NCBI GenBank assembly: GCA_016195825.1
Contig: JACPYV010000063.1
Span: 1 to 33,942, forward strand
DNA: 33,942 nt
Direction of reading: 5' to 3'
From: Burkholderiales bacterium
GTDB taxonomy: Bacteria; Pseudomonadota; Gammaproteobacteria; Burkholderiales; Burkholderiaceae_C
Shown here: in pieces, positions 7,693-14,491 of the stretch
How the letters are laid out: each line of letters begins with the position of its first letter
Numbering within the stretch: the first letter of the stretch is position 1
The notes under the pieces: generated by a model
Database searches by the model: none
What the model was told of the DNA's origin: nothing
The model's input: the letters and a program-made list of their open reading frames with translations, nothing else
Translations under genes and position numbers: made by a program

Positions 7693-9261
7693 TCAACCCA
7701 GGAACAAGCGATAGACCGGGTTAGCGCTTTCGTCCTCAAACGGGTAGTTCAGGCCGGCCAGGAACTCGCGCAGCGCACCGGCGTCGCCCTTGGGTACTTG
7801 GATGCCGACCAGGATGCGGCCATGGTCCGCGCCCTGGTTGCGGTAGTGGAACAGGCTGATGTTCCAGTCCGGATGCATGCTGGACAGGAACTTCATCAGC
7901 GCACCGGGCCGCTCCGGGAACACGAAGCGATACAGGCGTTCGTCGCGCGCGAGTTCGCTGCGCCCGCCCACCATGTGGCGGATGTGCTGCTTGGCGAGTT
8001 CGTCGCTGGTCAGGTCCAGCGTCTCGAAGCCGGCCTTGGCGAAGGTCCGCGCCAGCTTGGAGGCCTCGTCGGGCTTGGAGATGGCGATGCCCACGAAGAT
8101 GTGGGCGACCTTGGCGTCCGCGATGCGGTAGTTGAACTCGGTGACGCTGCGCGGGCCCAGCAGCTCGCAGAAGCGCTTGAAGCTGCCGCGCGCCTCTGGA
8201 ATCGTGATGGCGAACAAGGCCTCGCGATGCTCGCCGACCTCGGCGCGCTCGGCGACGAAGCGCAGACGGTCGAAGTTCATGTTGGCGCCGCAGGTGATGG
8301 CGACCAGCGTCTGGCCCTTGGCGCCAGTGCTGGCGACGTACTGCTTGACGGCTGCGACGCTCATCGCGCCGGAGGGTTCGAGGATGGAGCGCGTGTCTTC
8401 AAACACATCCTTGATCGCGGCGCAGACGGCGTCGGTGTCGACGACGATGTAGTCGTCAACCAGCTCGCGGGCGATGCGGAAGGTCTCCTCGCCCACCAGC
8501 TTGACGGCCGTGCCGTCGGCGAACAGGCCGACGTCATTCAGCGTCACGCGCTTGCCGGCTCTGACCGAGCGAAGCATTGCGTCGGAGTCGGTCGTCTGCA
8601 CGCCGATGATCTTGATCTCGGGCCGCAGGGCCTTGACGTAGGCCGCTACACCCGAGATCAGGCCGCCGCCGCCGATGGCGACGAAGATGGCGTCGATGGG
8701 GCCAGGGTGCTGGCGCAGCAGCTCCATCGCGATGGTGCCCTGGCCGGCGATGACGTCGGGGTCATCGAAGGGGTGCACGAAGGTCAGACCCTGCTGGCCC
8801 TCCATCTCCTTGGCGTGCCCGTAGGCATCGGTGAAGCTCTCGCCAGACAGCACGACCTCCCCGCCAAGGGCCTTGACCGCCTCGACCTTGACCTGCGGCG
8901 TGGTCACCGGCATGACGATGACGGCGCGGCAACCCAGCTTCTTGGCCGACAGCGCCACGCCTTGCGCATGGTTGCCGGCCGAGGCACAGATGACGCCGGC
9001 CGCGCGCTGCTCGGGCGACAGGTGCGCCATCTTGTTGTAGGCACCGCGCAGCTTGAAGCTGAAGACGTCCTGCTCGTCCTCGCGCTTGAGCCAGACCTTG
9101 TTGGAGAGGCGCTTGGACAGCTTGGCGGCCGCGTGGAGCTGGGTCTCGCGGGCAACTTCGTAGACCCGGGCGTTCAGAATTCGCTGCAGATAGCTGCTGC
9201 CGGGTGGCAGCATCGCGGGCACCTGGACTGCGGGTGCTTTGCGGCGCGAGGGGGCGCTCAT
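7693..9261 (-). CDS. ilvA: Threonine ammonia-lyase (biosynthetic threonine deaminase)
   Basis: The 522-residue enzyme converts threonine to 2-oxobutanoate and ammonia, the first step toward isoleucine. Visible are the PLP lysine motif VFSFKLRGAYN (Lys about 70), ASAGNHAQG, the phosphate-binding GGGGLISG and SGAMSVAA, followed by two ACT-like regulatory domains (FAITIPEARGSFKRFCELLG and LYRFVFPERPGALMKFLSSM), as in the long, isoleucine-feedback-inhibited form. Start ATG 9261 is chosen for the adjacent CGGAGAC ribosome-binding site and the usual length; the open frame extends farther to 9324. A weak promoter candidate is TTGCAG-19 bp-TATCAT with the -10 at 9299-9294. cobT follows 32 bp downstream. 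Confidence 0.95.
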   Translation of the reverse strand: MSAPSRRKAPAVQVPAMLPPGSSYLQRILNARVYEVARETQLHAAAKLSKRLSNKVWLKREDEQDVFSFKLRGAYNKMAHLSPEQRAAGVICASAGNHAQGVALSAKKLGCRAVIVMPVTTPQVKVEAVKALGGEVVLSGESFTDAYGHAKEMEGQQGLTFVHPFDDPDVIAGQGTIAMELLRQHPGPIDAIFVAIGGGGLISGVAAYVKALRPEIKIIGVQTTDSDAMLRSVRAGKRVTLNDVGLFADGTAVKLVGEETFRIARELVDDYIVVDTDAVCAAIKDVFEDTRSILEPSGAMSVAAVKQYVASTGAKGQTLVAITCGANMNFDRLRFVAERAEVGEHREALFAITIPEARGSFKRFCELLGPRSVTEFNYRIADAKVAHIFVGIAISKPDEASKLARTFAKAGFETLDLTSDELAKQHIRHMVGGRSELARDERLYRFVFPERPGALMKFLSSMHPDWNISLFHYRNQGADHGRILVGIQVPKGDAGALREFLAGLNYPFEDESANPVYRLFLG

Positions 9262-9440
9262 CAGGTCTCCGTGGCTTTCATTGGGGGCGGAGCATGATAA
9301 GAGACGCCTCCAGACACCCTGCAAAGACCGGCGTCACGCCGCACTGCGGCGCAGGCGGGCGTTTGGCGAGAGGCCGCCGGCGTGTGATGTGCCAGCGCAC
9401 CGCACAGATCGCGCAGCGGGGCGTTCGCCAGACGAGAGAC

Positions 9441-9470
9441 AAAAAAAACCCGAGCTTTTGCAAGCTCGGG
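9441..9470 (-). terminator. Intrinsic terminator of the small RNA
   Basis: A perfect 9-bp stem, AACCCGAGCTT-type, pairs 9470-9462 with 9457-9449 around a GCAA tetraloop on the minus strand and is followed by eight T (9448-9441). On the plus strand only two T follow, so the signal is directional toward ilvA. It isolates the small RNA from the ilvA leader. Confidence 0.85.
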
Positions 9471-9508
9471 TTGAATCCACCATGGAGGCGGTGGAGGAGA
9501 CAATCGGT

Positions 9509-9524
9509 GCGAAAACGTTTTCGC
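9509..9524. promoter_or_regulatory. Perfect 16-bp palindrome GCGAAAACGTTTTCGC
   Basis: GCGAAAACGTTTTCGC is its own reverse complement. Centred on CG with A/T arms, it looks like a LacI/GalR-family operator. It lies at the predicted start of the small RNA and directly upstream of the candidate osmC -35 box. It could also be the 5' hairpin of the RNA (6-bp stem, ACGT loop). The two readings cannot be separated from sequence alone. Confidence 0.5.
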
Positions 9525-9533
9525 TTGAGTGGC

Positions 9534-9563
9534 AGTTTAGCGCCGAGTTATGCTGCGCTGCAA
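9534..9563 (-). promoter_or_regulatory. Candidate promoter of the small RNA
   Basis: The minus strand has TTGCAG at 9563-9558, an 18-bp spacer and TAAACT at 9539-9534; both hexamers match sigma-70 consensus at 4 of 6 positions. The predicted start falls 7-8 nt before the palindrome at 9524. It overlaps, on the opposite strand, a candidate osmC promoter (TTGAGT 9525-9530, 18 bp, TATGCT 9549-9554), so the two units may interfere. Confidence 0.45.
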
Positions 9564-9598
9564 TATTTTTCGTGAACGAATTGGAGCTTTGACTCTAG

Positions 9599-10036
9599 AT
9601 GACCATGGAATGCACGGTGAGTTGGCTGGGCCCCGAAGGCCCGAGCGGCATGAGCTTCGTCGCCGAGACCGGCAGCGGTCATGTGCTGGCCATGGATGGC
9701 GCTCCCGACGGTGGCGGCCGCAACCTGGCGCCCCGGCCGATGGAAACGGTGCTGGCAGGCACCGGCGGCTGCACGGCCTATGACGTTGTGCTCATCCTCA
9801 AGCGTGGTCGCCATGACGTGCGTGGCTGCAAGGTGACCCTGAAGGCCGAGCGTGCCACCAGCGACCCCAAGGTCTTCACGGCCATCCACTTCCACTTCAT
9901 CATCAGCGGCAGGGGCTTGAAGCCCGAAATCGTCGAGCGCGCCGTGGCGCTGTCGCACGAGAAATACTGCTCCGCCACCGCCATGCTGGCCAAGACCTCG
10001 GCCATCAGCACCTCCTTCGAGGTCGTCGAAGTCTGA
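9599..10036 (+). CDS. OsmC/YhfA-family protein (thiol-peroxidase-like)
   Basis: The 145-residue protein belongs to the OsmC superfamily, YhfA-like branch: METVLAGTGGCTAYDVVLIL carries the first conserved Cys (58) and LSHEKYCSATAML the second (Cys124). Characterised OsmC/Ohr members reduce organic hydroperoxides with this cysteine pair; the physiological substrate of YhfA-like proteins is unclear. ATG 9599 has GGAG at 9583-9586, rather far upstream; ATG 9605 is an in-frame alternative. It converges on coq7 with 11 bp between stops. Its upstream region is shared with the divergent small RNA. Confidence 0.88.
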   Translation: MTMECTVSWLGPEGPSGMSFVAETGSGHVLAMDGAPDGGGRNLAPRPMETVLAGTGGCTAYDVVLILKRGRHDVRGCKVTLKAERATSDPKVFTAIHFHFIISGRGLKPEIVERAVALSHEKYCSATAMLAKTSAISTSFEVVEV

Positions 10037-10047
10037 CCCGGGCCTGA

Positions 10048-10710
10048 TCAGATGCGATGGGCCAGGGTCGTCATGACCGTGGCCGCCGCTCGCATCAGGC
10101 CCTGGATGGCCGGCGGCAGAGGCAGTGCACCCGCGGCCAGTGCGGCGTTCGCATGCTCGGCTTCCTCGTGCTTCATCTGGTCGACGATGGCGCGCGACGC
10201 CACGTCCTGCTCGGGCAGCCGGTCCAGATGCGAGGCCAGATGGGCCTCGACCTGGCGTTCGGTCTCCACGACGAAGCCCAGGCTCCACCGGTCTCCCGCC
10301 AGGCCGGCCACGCTGCCCCACGCGAAGGCGCCGGCCCACCACAACGGTGCGAGATGGCTGGTATGCGTGCCCAGCTCGGTGACCCGCTGCGCCGTCCAGG
10401 CCAGATGATCCAGTTCCTCCTGGGCCGCCTGCTCGAATTGCTGCCGCTGCGCCGGGCTGCGGGCGAACAGCGCCTGGGACTGGTAAAGCGCCTGGGCGCA
10501 GATTTCCCCGACATGGTTGACGCGCATCAGCGCGCCCGCCGCCTGGCTTTCGGCGGCGCCCAGTTCGGGTGCCTGCAAGCCGGTGGCCGGGGAAGGGCGG
10601 TTGGCGCGCGTCACCGCAAACACCGTGCGCAGGCCTGAATCAAGCGCGATCAGGCATCGGTCAGACCAGCTGGGCAGGCGGGAATGGGATGTGCTTACGG
10701 ATATTTGCAT
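10048..10710 (-). CDS. coq7: Coq7-type 2-polyprenyl-3-methyl-6-methoxy-1,4-benzoquinol hydroxylase
   Basis: The 220-residue protein carries the di-iron ligands of the Coq7/UbiF-analogue family: Glu69 in MRVNHVGEICAQALY, E99-x-x-H102 in EELDHLAW, Glu151 in VVETERQVEAHL and E183-x-x-H186 in HEEAEHANAAL. It hydroxylates a late ubiquinone precursor at the inner membrane; betaproteobacteria commonly use it in place of the flavin enzyme UbiF. The start at 10710 is the first ATG but lacks a visible Shine-Dalgarno; the N-terminal 25 residues are less typical. It diverges from porin 1 across 197 bp. Confidence 0.92.
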   Translation of the reverse strand: MQISVSTSHSRLPSWSDRCLIALDSGLRTVFAVTRANRPSPATGLQAPELGAAESQAAGALMRVNHVGEICAQALYQSQALFARSPAQRQQFEQAAQEELDHLAWTAQRVTELGTHTSHLAPLWWAGAFAWGSVAGLAGDRWSLGFVVETERQVEAHLASHLDRLPEQDVASRAIVDQMKHEEAEHANAALAAGALPLPPAIQGLMRAAATVMTTLAHRI

Positions 10711-10907
10711 TCAGATAAAAAGTGTTGTCATGAAGAAATCGTGACAGGCACGGTGTCGTTGTGGTCGGGCAACGGCAACACACATTTTCATATCCGTGAA
10801 TTCCCCAGGGCGTCGAACCTGTAGTGGAATACGCGTACTTCCTCACAGGAGGTAAGCCGCTGGGCCCTGTCGGGTCAGCGGCTCTGATGAATACCTAGGA
10901 GTATCGA
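10711..10907. promoter_or_regulatory. coq7/porin intergenic region with leader hairpin
   Basis: No gene is evident here. Toward the porin there is an AGGAGG at 10847-10852 that is not followed by ATG or GTG at a usable distance, then an inverted repeat AGCCGCTG (10855-10862) / CAGCGGCT (10876-10883), then the porin's own TAGGAG (10896-10901). A CTG at 10860, 7 nt after AGGAGG, would open a 12-codon frame ending TAG at 10896-10898 within the porin ribosome-binding site. The leader looks structured, so translational control is plausible. No convincing -35/-10 pair was found. Confidence 0.4.
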
Positions 10908-11945
10908 ATGAAGAAAGCTCTGATTGCCCTGGCCGTCCTCGGCCTGACCGGCGGCGCTGCCGTCGCGCAATCCTCGGTCACCCTGTTTGGCGTCATCGAT
11001 GCCGACATGAAGTACGTCAAGACCGGCGGCCTCAAGATGAAGAAGCTGGATTCCGGCGGTCTGAACACCAGCCGTTTCGGCGTCCGCGGCACCGAAGATC
11101 TGGGTGGCGGCCTGAAGGCCGGCTTCTGGCTGGAATCCCAAGTTGATACCGACACCGGCGTCGCCGGCGGCGGCAGCGCTTTCTGGGGCCGTCGTGCCAC
11201 CGTCAGCCTGGCTGGCGATTTCGGTGAAGTGCGCCTGGGCCGCAACAAGACGGTCTCGCGCCTGCACCTCGAAGACTTCGACCCGACGTCGTTCACCGGC
11301 CTGGGCAGCGCTCAAGCCGTCTACAGCAACCTGGGCAGCAGCAACGGCACGTCTTTCGGCCGCGCTGACAACCTGGTGTCGTACTCCCTCCCCAACAACC
11401 TGGGCGGTTTCTACGGCGGCGTGGACGTCTCGGCCGCTGAGGGTACGGCCTCCAACAAGGGCCAGTCGGTCCGCCTGGGCTACAAGGACGGCCCCCTGCA
11501 CGTGTCGGGCGCTTACGCCAGCACGTCCAACGCTGCGAACAGCGACAAGTTCAAGCTGACCTCGCTCGGCGGCGCCTACGACTTCGGCGTGGTTCGCCCG
11601 TCCTTGTCGTACACGCAGACCAAGTACATTGGCCGCGAGCAGAAGATCTGGACCGCATCGGTCACGGCTCCTCTGGGCCAGGGTCAGCTGTGGGCTGCCT
11701 ACACGGATGCCAAGGCCAACGGTGCTGCCGAGACGGCGGTGACGGGTTACACGCCGATCGGCGATTCGAAGCTGTTCGCTGCGGGCTACATCTACAACCT
11801 GTCCAAGCGCACCGCGCTGTACACGACGGTCTCGCAGATCAAGAACGACGGTGCCGCGAAGTTCATCGTCAACGGCGCCCCGGCAGCCACTGCTGGCGGC
11901 CAGAAGTCCAGCGGCTTCGACGTCGGCGTCCGCCACAGCTTCTGA
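10908..11945 (+). CDS. Outer-membrane porin, Gram-negative (betaproteobacterial) type, copy 1
   Basis: The 345-residue protein has a signal peptide (MKKALIALAVLGLTGGAAVA, cleaved before QSSV), the typical start SSVTLFGVIDADMKYV, the family signature SRFGVRGTEDLGGGLKAGFWLES, the loop/strand segment LGRNKTVSRL and a terminal GVRHSF ending in Phe, the signal for insertion by the BAM complex. It should form a trimeric 16-stranded general-diffusion channel. The ribosome-binding site TAGGAG lies 6 bp ahead of ATG. It is followed by a strong terminator and then by a second, divergent-sequence porin, suggesting an old duplication. Confidence 0.93.
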   Translation: MKKALIALAVLGLTGGAAVAQSSVTLFGVIDADMKYVKTGGLKMKKLDSGGLNTSRFGVRGTEDLGGGLKAGFWLESQVDTDTGVAGGGSAFWGRRATVSLAGDFGEVRLGRNKTVSRLHLEDFDPTSFTGLGSAQAVYSNLGSSNGTSFGRADNLVSYSLPNNLGGFYGGVDVSAAEGTASNKGQSVRLGYKDGPLHVSGAYASTSNAANSDKFKLTSLGGAYDFGVVRPSLSYTQTKYIGREQKIWTASVTAPLGQGQLWAAYTDAKANGAAETAVTGYTPIGDSKLFAAGYIYNLSKRTALYTTVSQIKNDGAAKFIVNGAPAATAGGQKSSGFDVGVRHSF

Positions 11946-11951
11946 TTTCGC

Positions 11952-11969
11952 GCGACTGTTCGCAGTCGC
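11952..11969 (+). repeat. Hairpin after porin 1
   Basis: GCGACTG (11952-11958) pairs with CAGTCGC (11963-11969) around TTCG, a very stable tetraloop. It sits between the porin stop and its terminator and may protect the mRNA 3' end from exonucleases. Confidence 0.6.
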
Positions 11970-11982
11970 AGCGCATTCAGCA

Positions 11983-12006
11983 AAGCCGCCTCCGGGCGGC
12001 TTTTTT
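11983..12006 (+). terminator. Intrinsic terminator of porin 1
   Basis: AAGCCGCC pairs with GGCGGCTT around TCCG (11983-12002) and the strand continues as T to 12006. It lies 40 bp after the porin stop and separates the two porin transcripts. Confidence 0.9.
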
Positions 12007-12114
12007 CATACTTGTCCCGTCCGCGACAAGGGGAATTGCTGTGGACAATGAACAACAGCCGCCGCGTTATGTCAGGGCGCATCGCTGAGAATGATTTGGC
12101 TCACCTTTCTTTGC

Positions 12115-12128
12115 AGGAGACAACCTTG
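12115..12128 (+). promoter_or_regulatory. Ribosome-binding site and TTG start of porin 2; complementary to the small RNA
   Basis: AGGAGA (12115-12120) precedes a TTG codon at 12126-12128 by 5 nt. This fixes the porin start at TTG, because it immediately yields a lysine-containing signal peptide. The nine bases AGGAGACAA (12115-12123) are the exact complement of the small-RNA linker at 9503-9495. Confidence 0.75.
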
Positions 12129-13331
12129 ATTAAAAAAGCCTCTTTGGCCGTCGCTGTCCTGGCCGCCAGCACCTCTGCCGCCTGGGCTCAGTCCAGCGTC
12201 ACCCTGTACGGCATCGTGGACGCCGCTGCGCGCTACACGACCAATGCCAACGCTGGCACGTCCACCAAGACACTCACTCCTGGTGGCATGTCGCAAAGCC
12301 GTCTGGGCGTGAACGTCACCGAAGACATGGGTGGCGGCCTGAAGGGGCTGGTGAACATGGAGCACCGCCTGAATTCCGACACCGGTACCGTTGCCGCCGC
12401 CGATTTCTGGCGTCAGGCCTGGGTGGGTCTGCAATCCAGCGACTTCGGCCAGATCCGCCTCGGCCGTCAGTACAACATCTTGTTTGACGTCTACACGTCG
12501 ACCTTCGCGTCCTTCCGCTACTCGCCCTACATCGAGGCTTACAAGCCCGAGATTGGCATGTCCATGGCAGCCCGCCAGGACAACATGGTGAAGTACCTGG
12601 TTCAGGTCGGCAACTTCTACGGCGAAGTGCAGGTCAGCGCGGGCGAGGGCGCCTCCGGTGCCGCGGCCGCTCTGCCCAACAAGACCATGGGTGGCCTGGT
12701 TCGCTACAACGACGGCAAGTTCGGTGCCGGCGGTGCCTATTTGCAGGCCACGGAGCAGACCGGCAAGAAGATCAAGGCCACCGTCCTGGGTGCCTCGTTC
12801 ACCGACGGTCCGTTGTACGTGCATGCGTCTTGGGGTGAGAACAAGTTCGAGAATCCCTTCACGCTGCTGAACCAGACCAGCGGTGCTGCGTTTGCCGCTT
12901 CCGCTGCTCCGGGTTCTGCTGCAAACGTCGCGCTGACGACCCGCGGTGCCTACACCAGCGGCATCCTGGGTGCGAACGTCTTCAACACCGACTCGGCCGA
13001 CATCAAGAAGCGCACTATGCTCATGTTCGGTGCCACCTACCAGCTGACGCCTCAGCTGAATGTCGGCGCCAACGTCTGGCTGACCGAGCAGACGCACTAC
13101 GGCACGGCCCAGAACCTGGCCGCTCCGTTCGCGAACGCACTGGGCTTCACGACCGACGCCAACACCAAGTCCAAGGCCGACTTCCTGGCCATCGTGTTTG
13201 ACTACGCGTTCTCGAAGCGCACCGACGCTTACCTGGAAGCGGACTACACCAAGGTCAAGGGTGAAGTGGCTTTCCTGAATGGCGCCACCAAGCGTGGTGG
13301 TGCGATGGTGGGTCTGCGTCACCGCTTCTGA
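12126..13331 (+). CDS. Outer-membrane porin, Gram-negative (betaproteobacterial) type, copy 2 (TTG start)
   Basis: Reading from TTG 12126 gives 401 residues: signal peptide MIKKASLAVAVLAASTSAAWA cleaved before QSSVTLYG, then GIVDAAARYTTN, the family signature SRLGVNVTEDMGGGLKGLVNMEH, IRLGRQYN, and a final GLRHRF ending in Phe. A longer reading from 12012 is possible but would bury the signal peptide. It is a 16-stranded trimeric diffusion porin by family. Compared with copy 1 it is longer by about 55 residues, mostly in loop segments (LLNQTSGAAFAASAAPGSA). A terminator follows. No clean promoter was identified in 12007-12114, where CTTGTC/GACAAG form a short inverted repeat. Confidence 0.92.
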   Translation: MIKKASLAVAVLAASTSAAWAQSSVTLYGIVDAAARYTTNANAGTSTKTLTPGGMSQSRLGVNVTEDMGGGLKGLVNMEHRLNSDTGTVAAADFWRQAWVGLQSSDFGQIRLGRQYNILFDVYTSTFASFRYSPYIEAYKPEIGMSMAARQDNMVKYLVQVGNFYGEVQVSAGEGASGAAAALPNKTMGGLVRYNDGKFGAGGAYLQATEQTGKKIKATVLGASFTDGPLYVHASWGENKFENPFTLLNQTSGAAFAASAAPGSAANVALTTRGAYTSGILGANVFNTDSADIKKRTMLMFGATYQLTPQLNVGANVWLTEQTHYGTAQNLAAPFANALGFTTDANTKSKADFLAIVFDYAFSKRTDAYLEADYTKVKGEVAFLNGATKRGGAMVGLRHRF

Positions 13332-13366
13332 TCGACGGCACAGGCCTCGGGCCTGTTTGCCAGTTC

Positions 13367-13394
13367 AACGGGCCGCGTCAGCGGCCCGTTTTTC
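13367..13394 (+). terminator. Intrinsic terminator of porin 2
   Basis: AACGGGCCGC (13367-13376) pairs perfectly with GCGGCCCGTT (13381-13390) around GTCA, followed by more T. A smaller CAGGCC/GGCCTG hairpin lies just before it (about 13341-13355). Confidence 0.9.
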
Positions 13395-13511
13395 TTGGCT
13401 GGCACCGGCCTTGCTGGTCTAGGGCTTTCCTGGGGGCGTCAGACTCCCGGCCTTCGCCATGATCGCGCCTTCGTGCGGCGCAGCGGCGTGACCGCCGTTT
13501 TCCGGATCCTC

Positions 13512-14489
13512 ATGCTGGTTTTCATCCTTCGCCGTCTGGCCCAGGCCCTTGTGGTCATGTTGTCGGTGGCCTTCATCGCCTTCATGCTGTTCCAGTACGT
13601 CGGTGACCCGGTCACTAACCTGCTGGGCCAGGACGCGACCGAGGAGCAGCGCATCGCTTTGCGCAAGGATCTGGGGCTGGACCAGCCCTTCCCGGTGCAG
13701 TTCGCGCGCTTTGCGGGCAACGCGGCTCAGGGCGAGTTCGGCATCAGCCTGCGCCAGGGACGCAAGGTGTCCACCCTCATCGGTGAACGCTTCCCGGCGA
13801 CGCTGGAGCTGGCGCTTGTCGCCGGCCTTATCGCGCTCGGCCTGGGCATTCCGCTGGGCGTTTACGCCGCGCTGCGGCGCGGCAAGGCCAGTGCGCAACT
13901 GCTGATGACGGGCACGCTGTTCGGCGTCAGCCTGCCCAACTTCGTCATCGGCATCGTGCTGATCTGGGTCTTCGCCGTGGAGCTGAAATGGCTGCCGAGC
14001 TTCGGGCGCGGTGAAGTCGTCGCCTTCGGCACCTGGACCTCCGGCCTGCTGACGCGTGATGGCCTGCTGCACTTGATCCTGCCGGCCTTCACGCTGTCGG
14101 CCTTCCAGCTGACGCTGATCATGCGATTGGTGCGCGCCGAGATGCTGGAGGTGCTGCGCACCGACTACATCCGCTTCGCACGTGCGCGGGGACTGACCAA
14201 TCGCAGCGTCTACTTCGGTCATGCGCTGAAAAACACGCTGGTGCCCGTCATCACCATCACCGGCTTGCAGCTGGGCTCGCTGATCGCGTTTGCCATCATC
14301 ACCGAGCAGGTCTTCCAGTGGCCCGGCATGGGCCTGCTCTTCATCCAGGCCGTGCAGTTCGCCGACATTCCCGTGATGGCGGCCTATCTCTGCCTGATCT
14401 CGCTGATTTTCGTCGTCATCAATCTCGGCGTCGATCTGCTCTATTTCGCCGTCGACCCGCGCCTGCGTGTCGAAGGCAAGGCCCATTGA
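13512..14489 (+). CDS. dppB: ABC transporter permease, dipeptide/oligopeptide type (DppB/OppB family)
   Basis: The 325-residue product begins FILRRLAQALVVMLSVAFIAFMLF and contains the N-terminal DppB/OppB segment GDPVTNLLGQDATEEQRIALRKDLGLDQPFPVQ and the BPD-type EAA loop VRAEMLEVLRTDYIRFARARGL that docks on the ATPase. Six membrane helices are expected. It forms the channel with the next gene's product for uptake of peptides or related solutes. ATG 13512 is chosen because it places the start right at the first helix, as in the family; ribosome-binding support is weak, and GTG 13488 is an alternative. The binding-protein gene that usually precedes it is absent. Confidence 0.88.
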   Translation: MLVFILRRLAQALVVMLSVAFIAFMLFQYVGDPVTNLLGQDATEEQRIALRKDLGLDQPFPVQFARFAGNAAQGEFGISLRQGRKVSTLIGERFPATLELALVAGLIALGLGIPLGVYAALRRGKASAQLLMTGTLFGVSLPNFVIGIVLIWVFAVELKWLPSFGRGEVVAFGTWTSGLLTRDGLLHLILPAFTLSAFQLTLIMRLVRAEMLEVLRTDYIRFARARGLTNRSVYFGHALKNTLVPVITITGLQLGSLIAFAIITEQVFQWPGMGLLFIQAVQFADIPVMAAYLCLISLIFVVINLGVDLLYFAVDPRLRVEGKAH

Positions 14490-14491
14490 CC

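Larger units (their letters stand above)
9441..9526 (-). ncRNA. Predicted small regulatory RNA with anti-Shine-Dalgarno motifs
   Basis: Between ilvA and the OsmC gene the minus strand carries a complete small transcription unit. A promoter (TTGCAG, 18 bp, TAAACT) would start RNA near 9526. The RNA of about 86 nt would contain a 16-nt perfect palindrome (9524-9509), a CU-rich linker with UUGUCUCCUCC (9503-9493), a hairpin with stem TCCACC/GGTGGA (9495-9490 and 9481-9476) exposing GCCUCCAU in its loop, and a 9-bp GC-rich terminator hairpin followed by eight U. No open frame of note is present. The CCUCC-type motifs in a loop and an unpaired linker resemble bacterial sRNAs that target ribosome-binding sites, possibly the betaproteobacterial toxic sRNA family in Rfam. 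The structure is seen in the sequence; function is inferred. Confidence 0.65.

Noticed and set aside
9441-9470. Reading the 9449-9470 hairpin as a terminator for a plus-strand gene
   Set aside because: The T-run lies only on the minus strand and no plus-strand gene ends here; ilvA starts rather than ends nearby.
12012-12125. ATG start at 12012 for porin 2
   Set aside because: It would place 38 polar residues before the signal peptide and has no ribosome-binding site; TTG 12126 has AGGAGA at the right distance.
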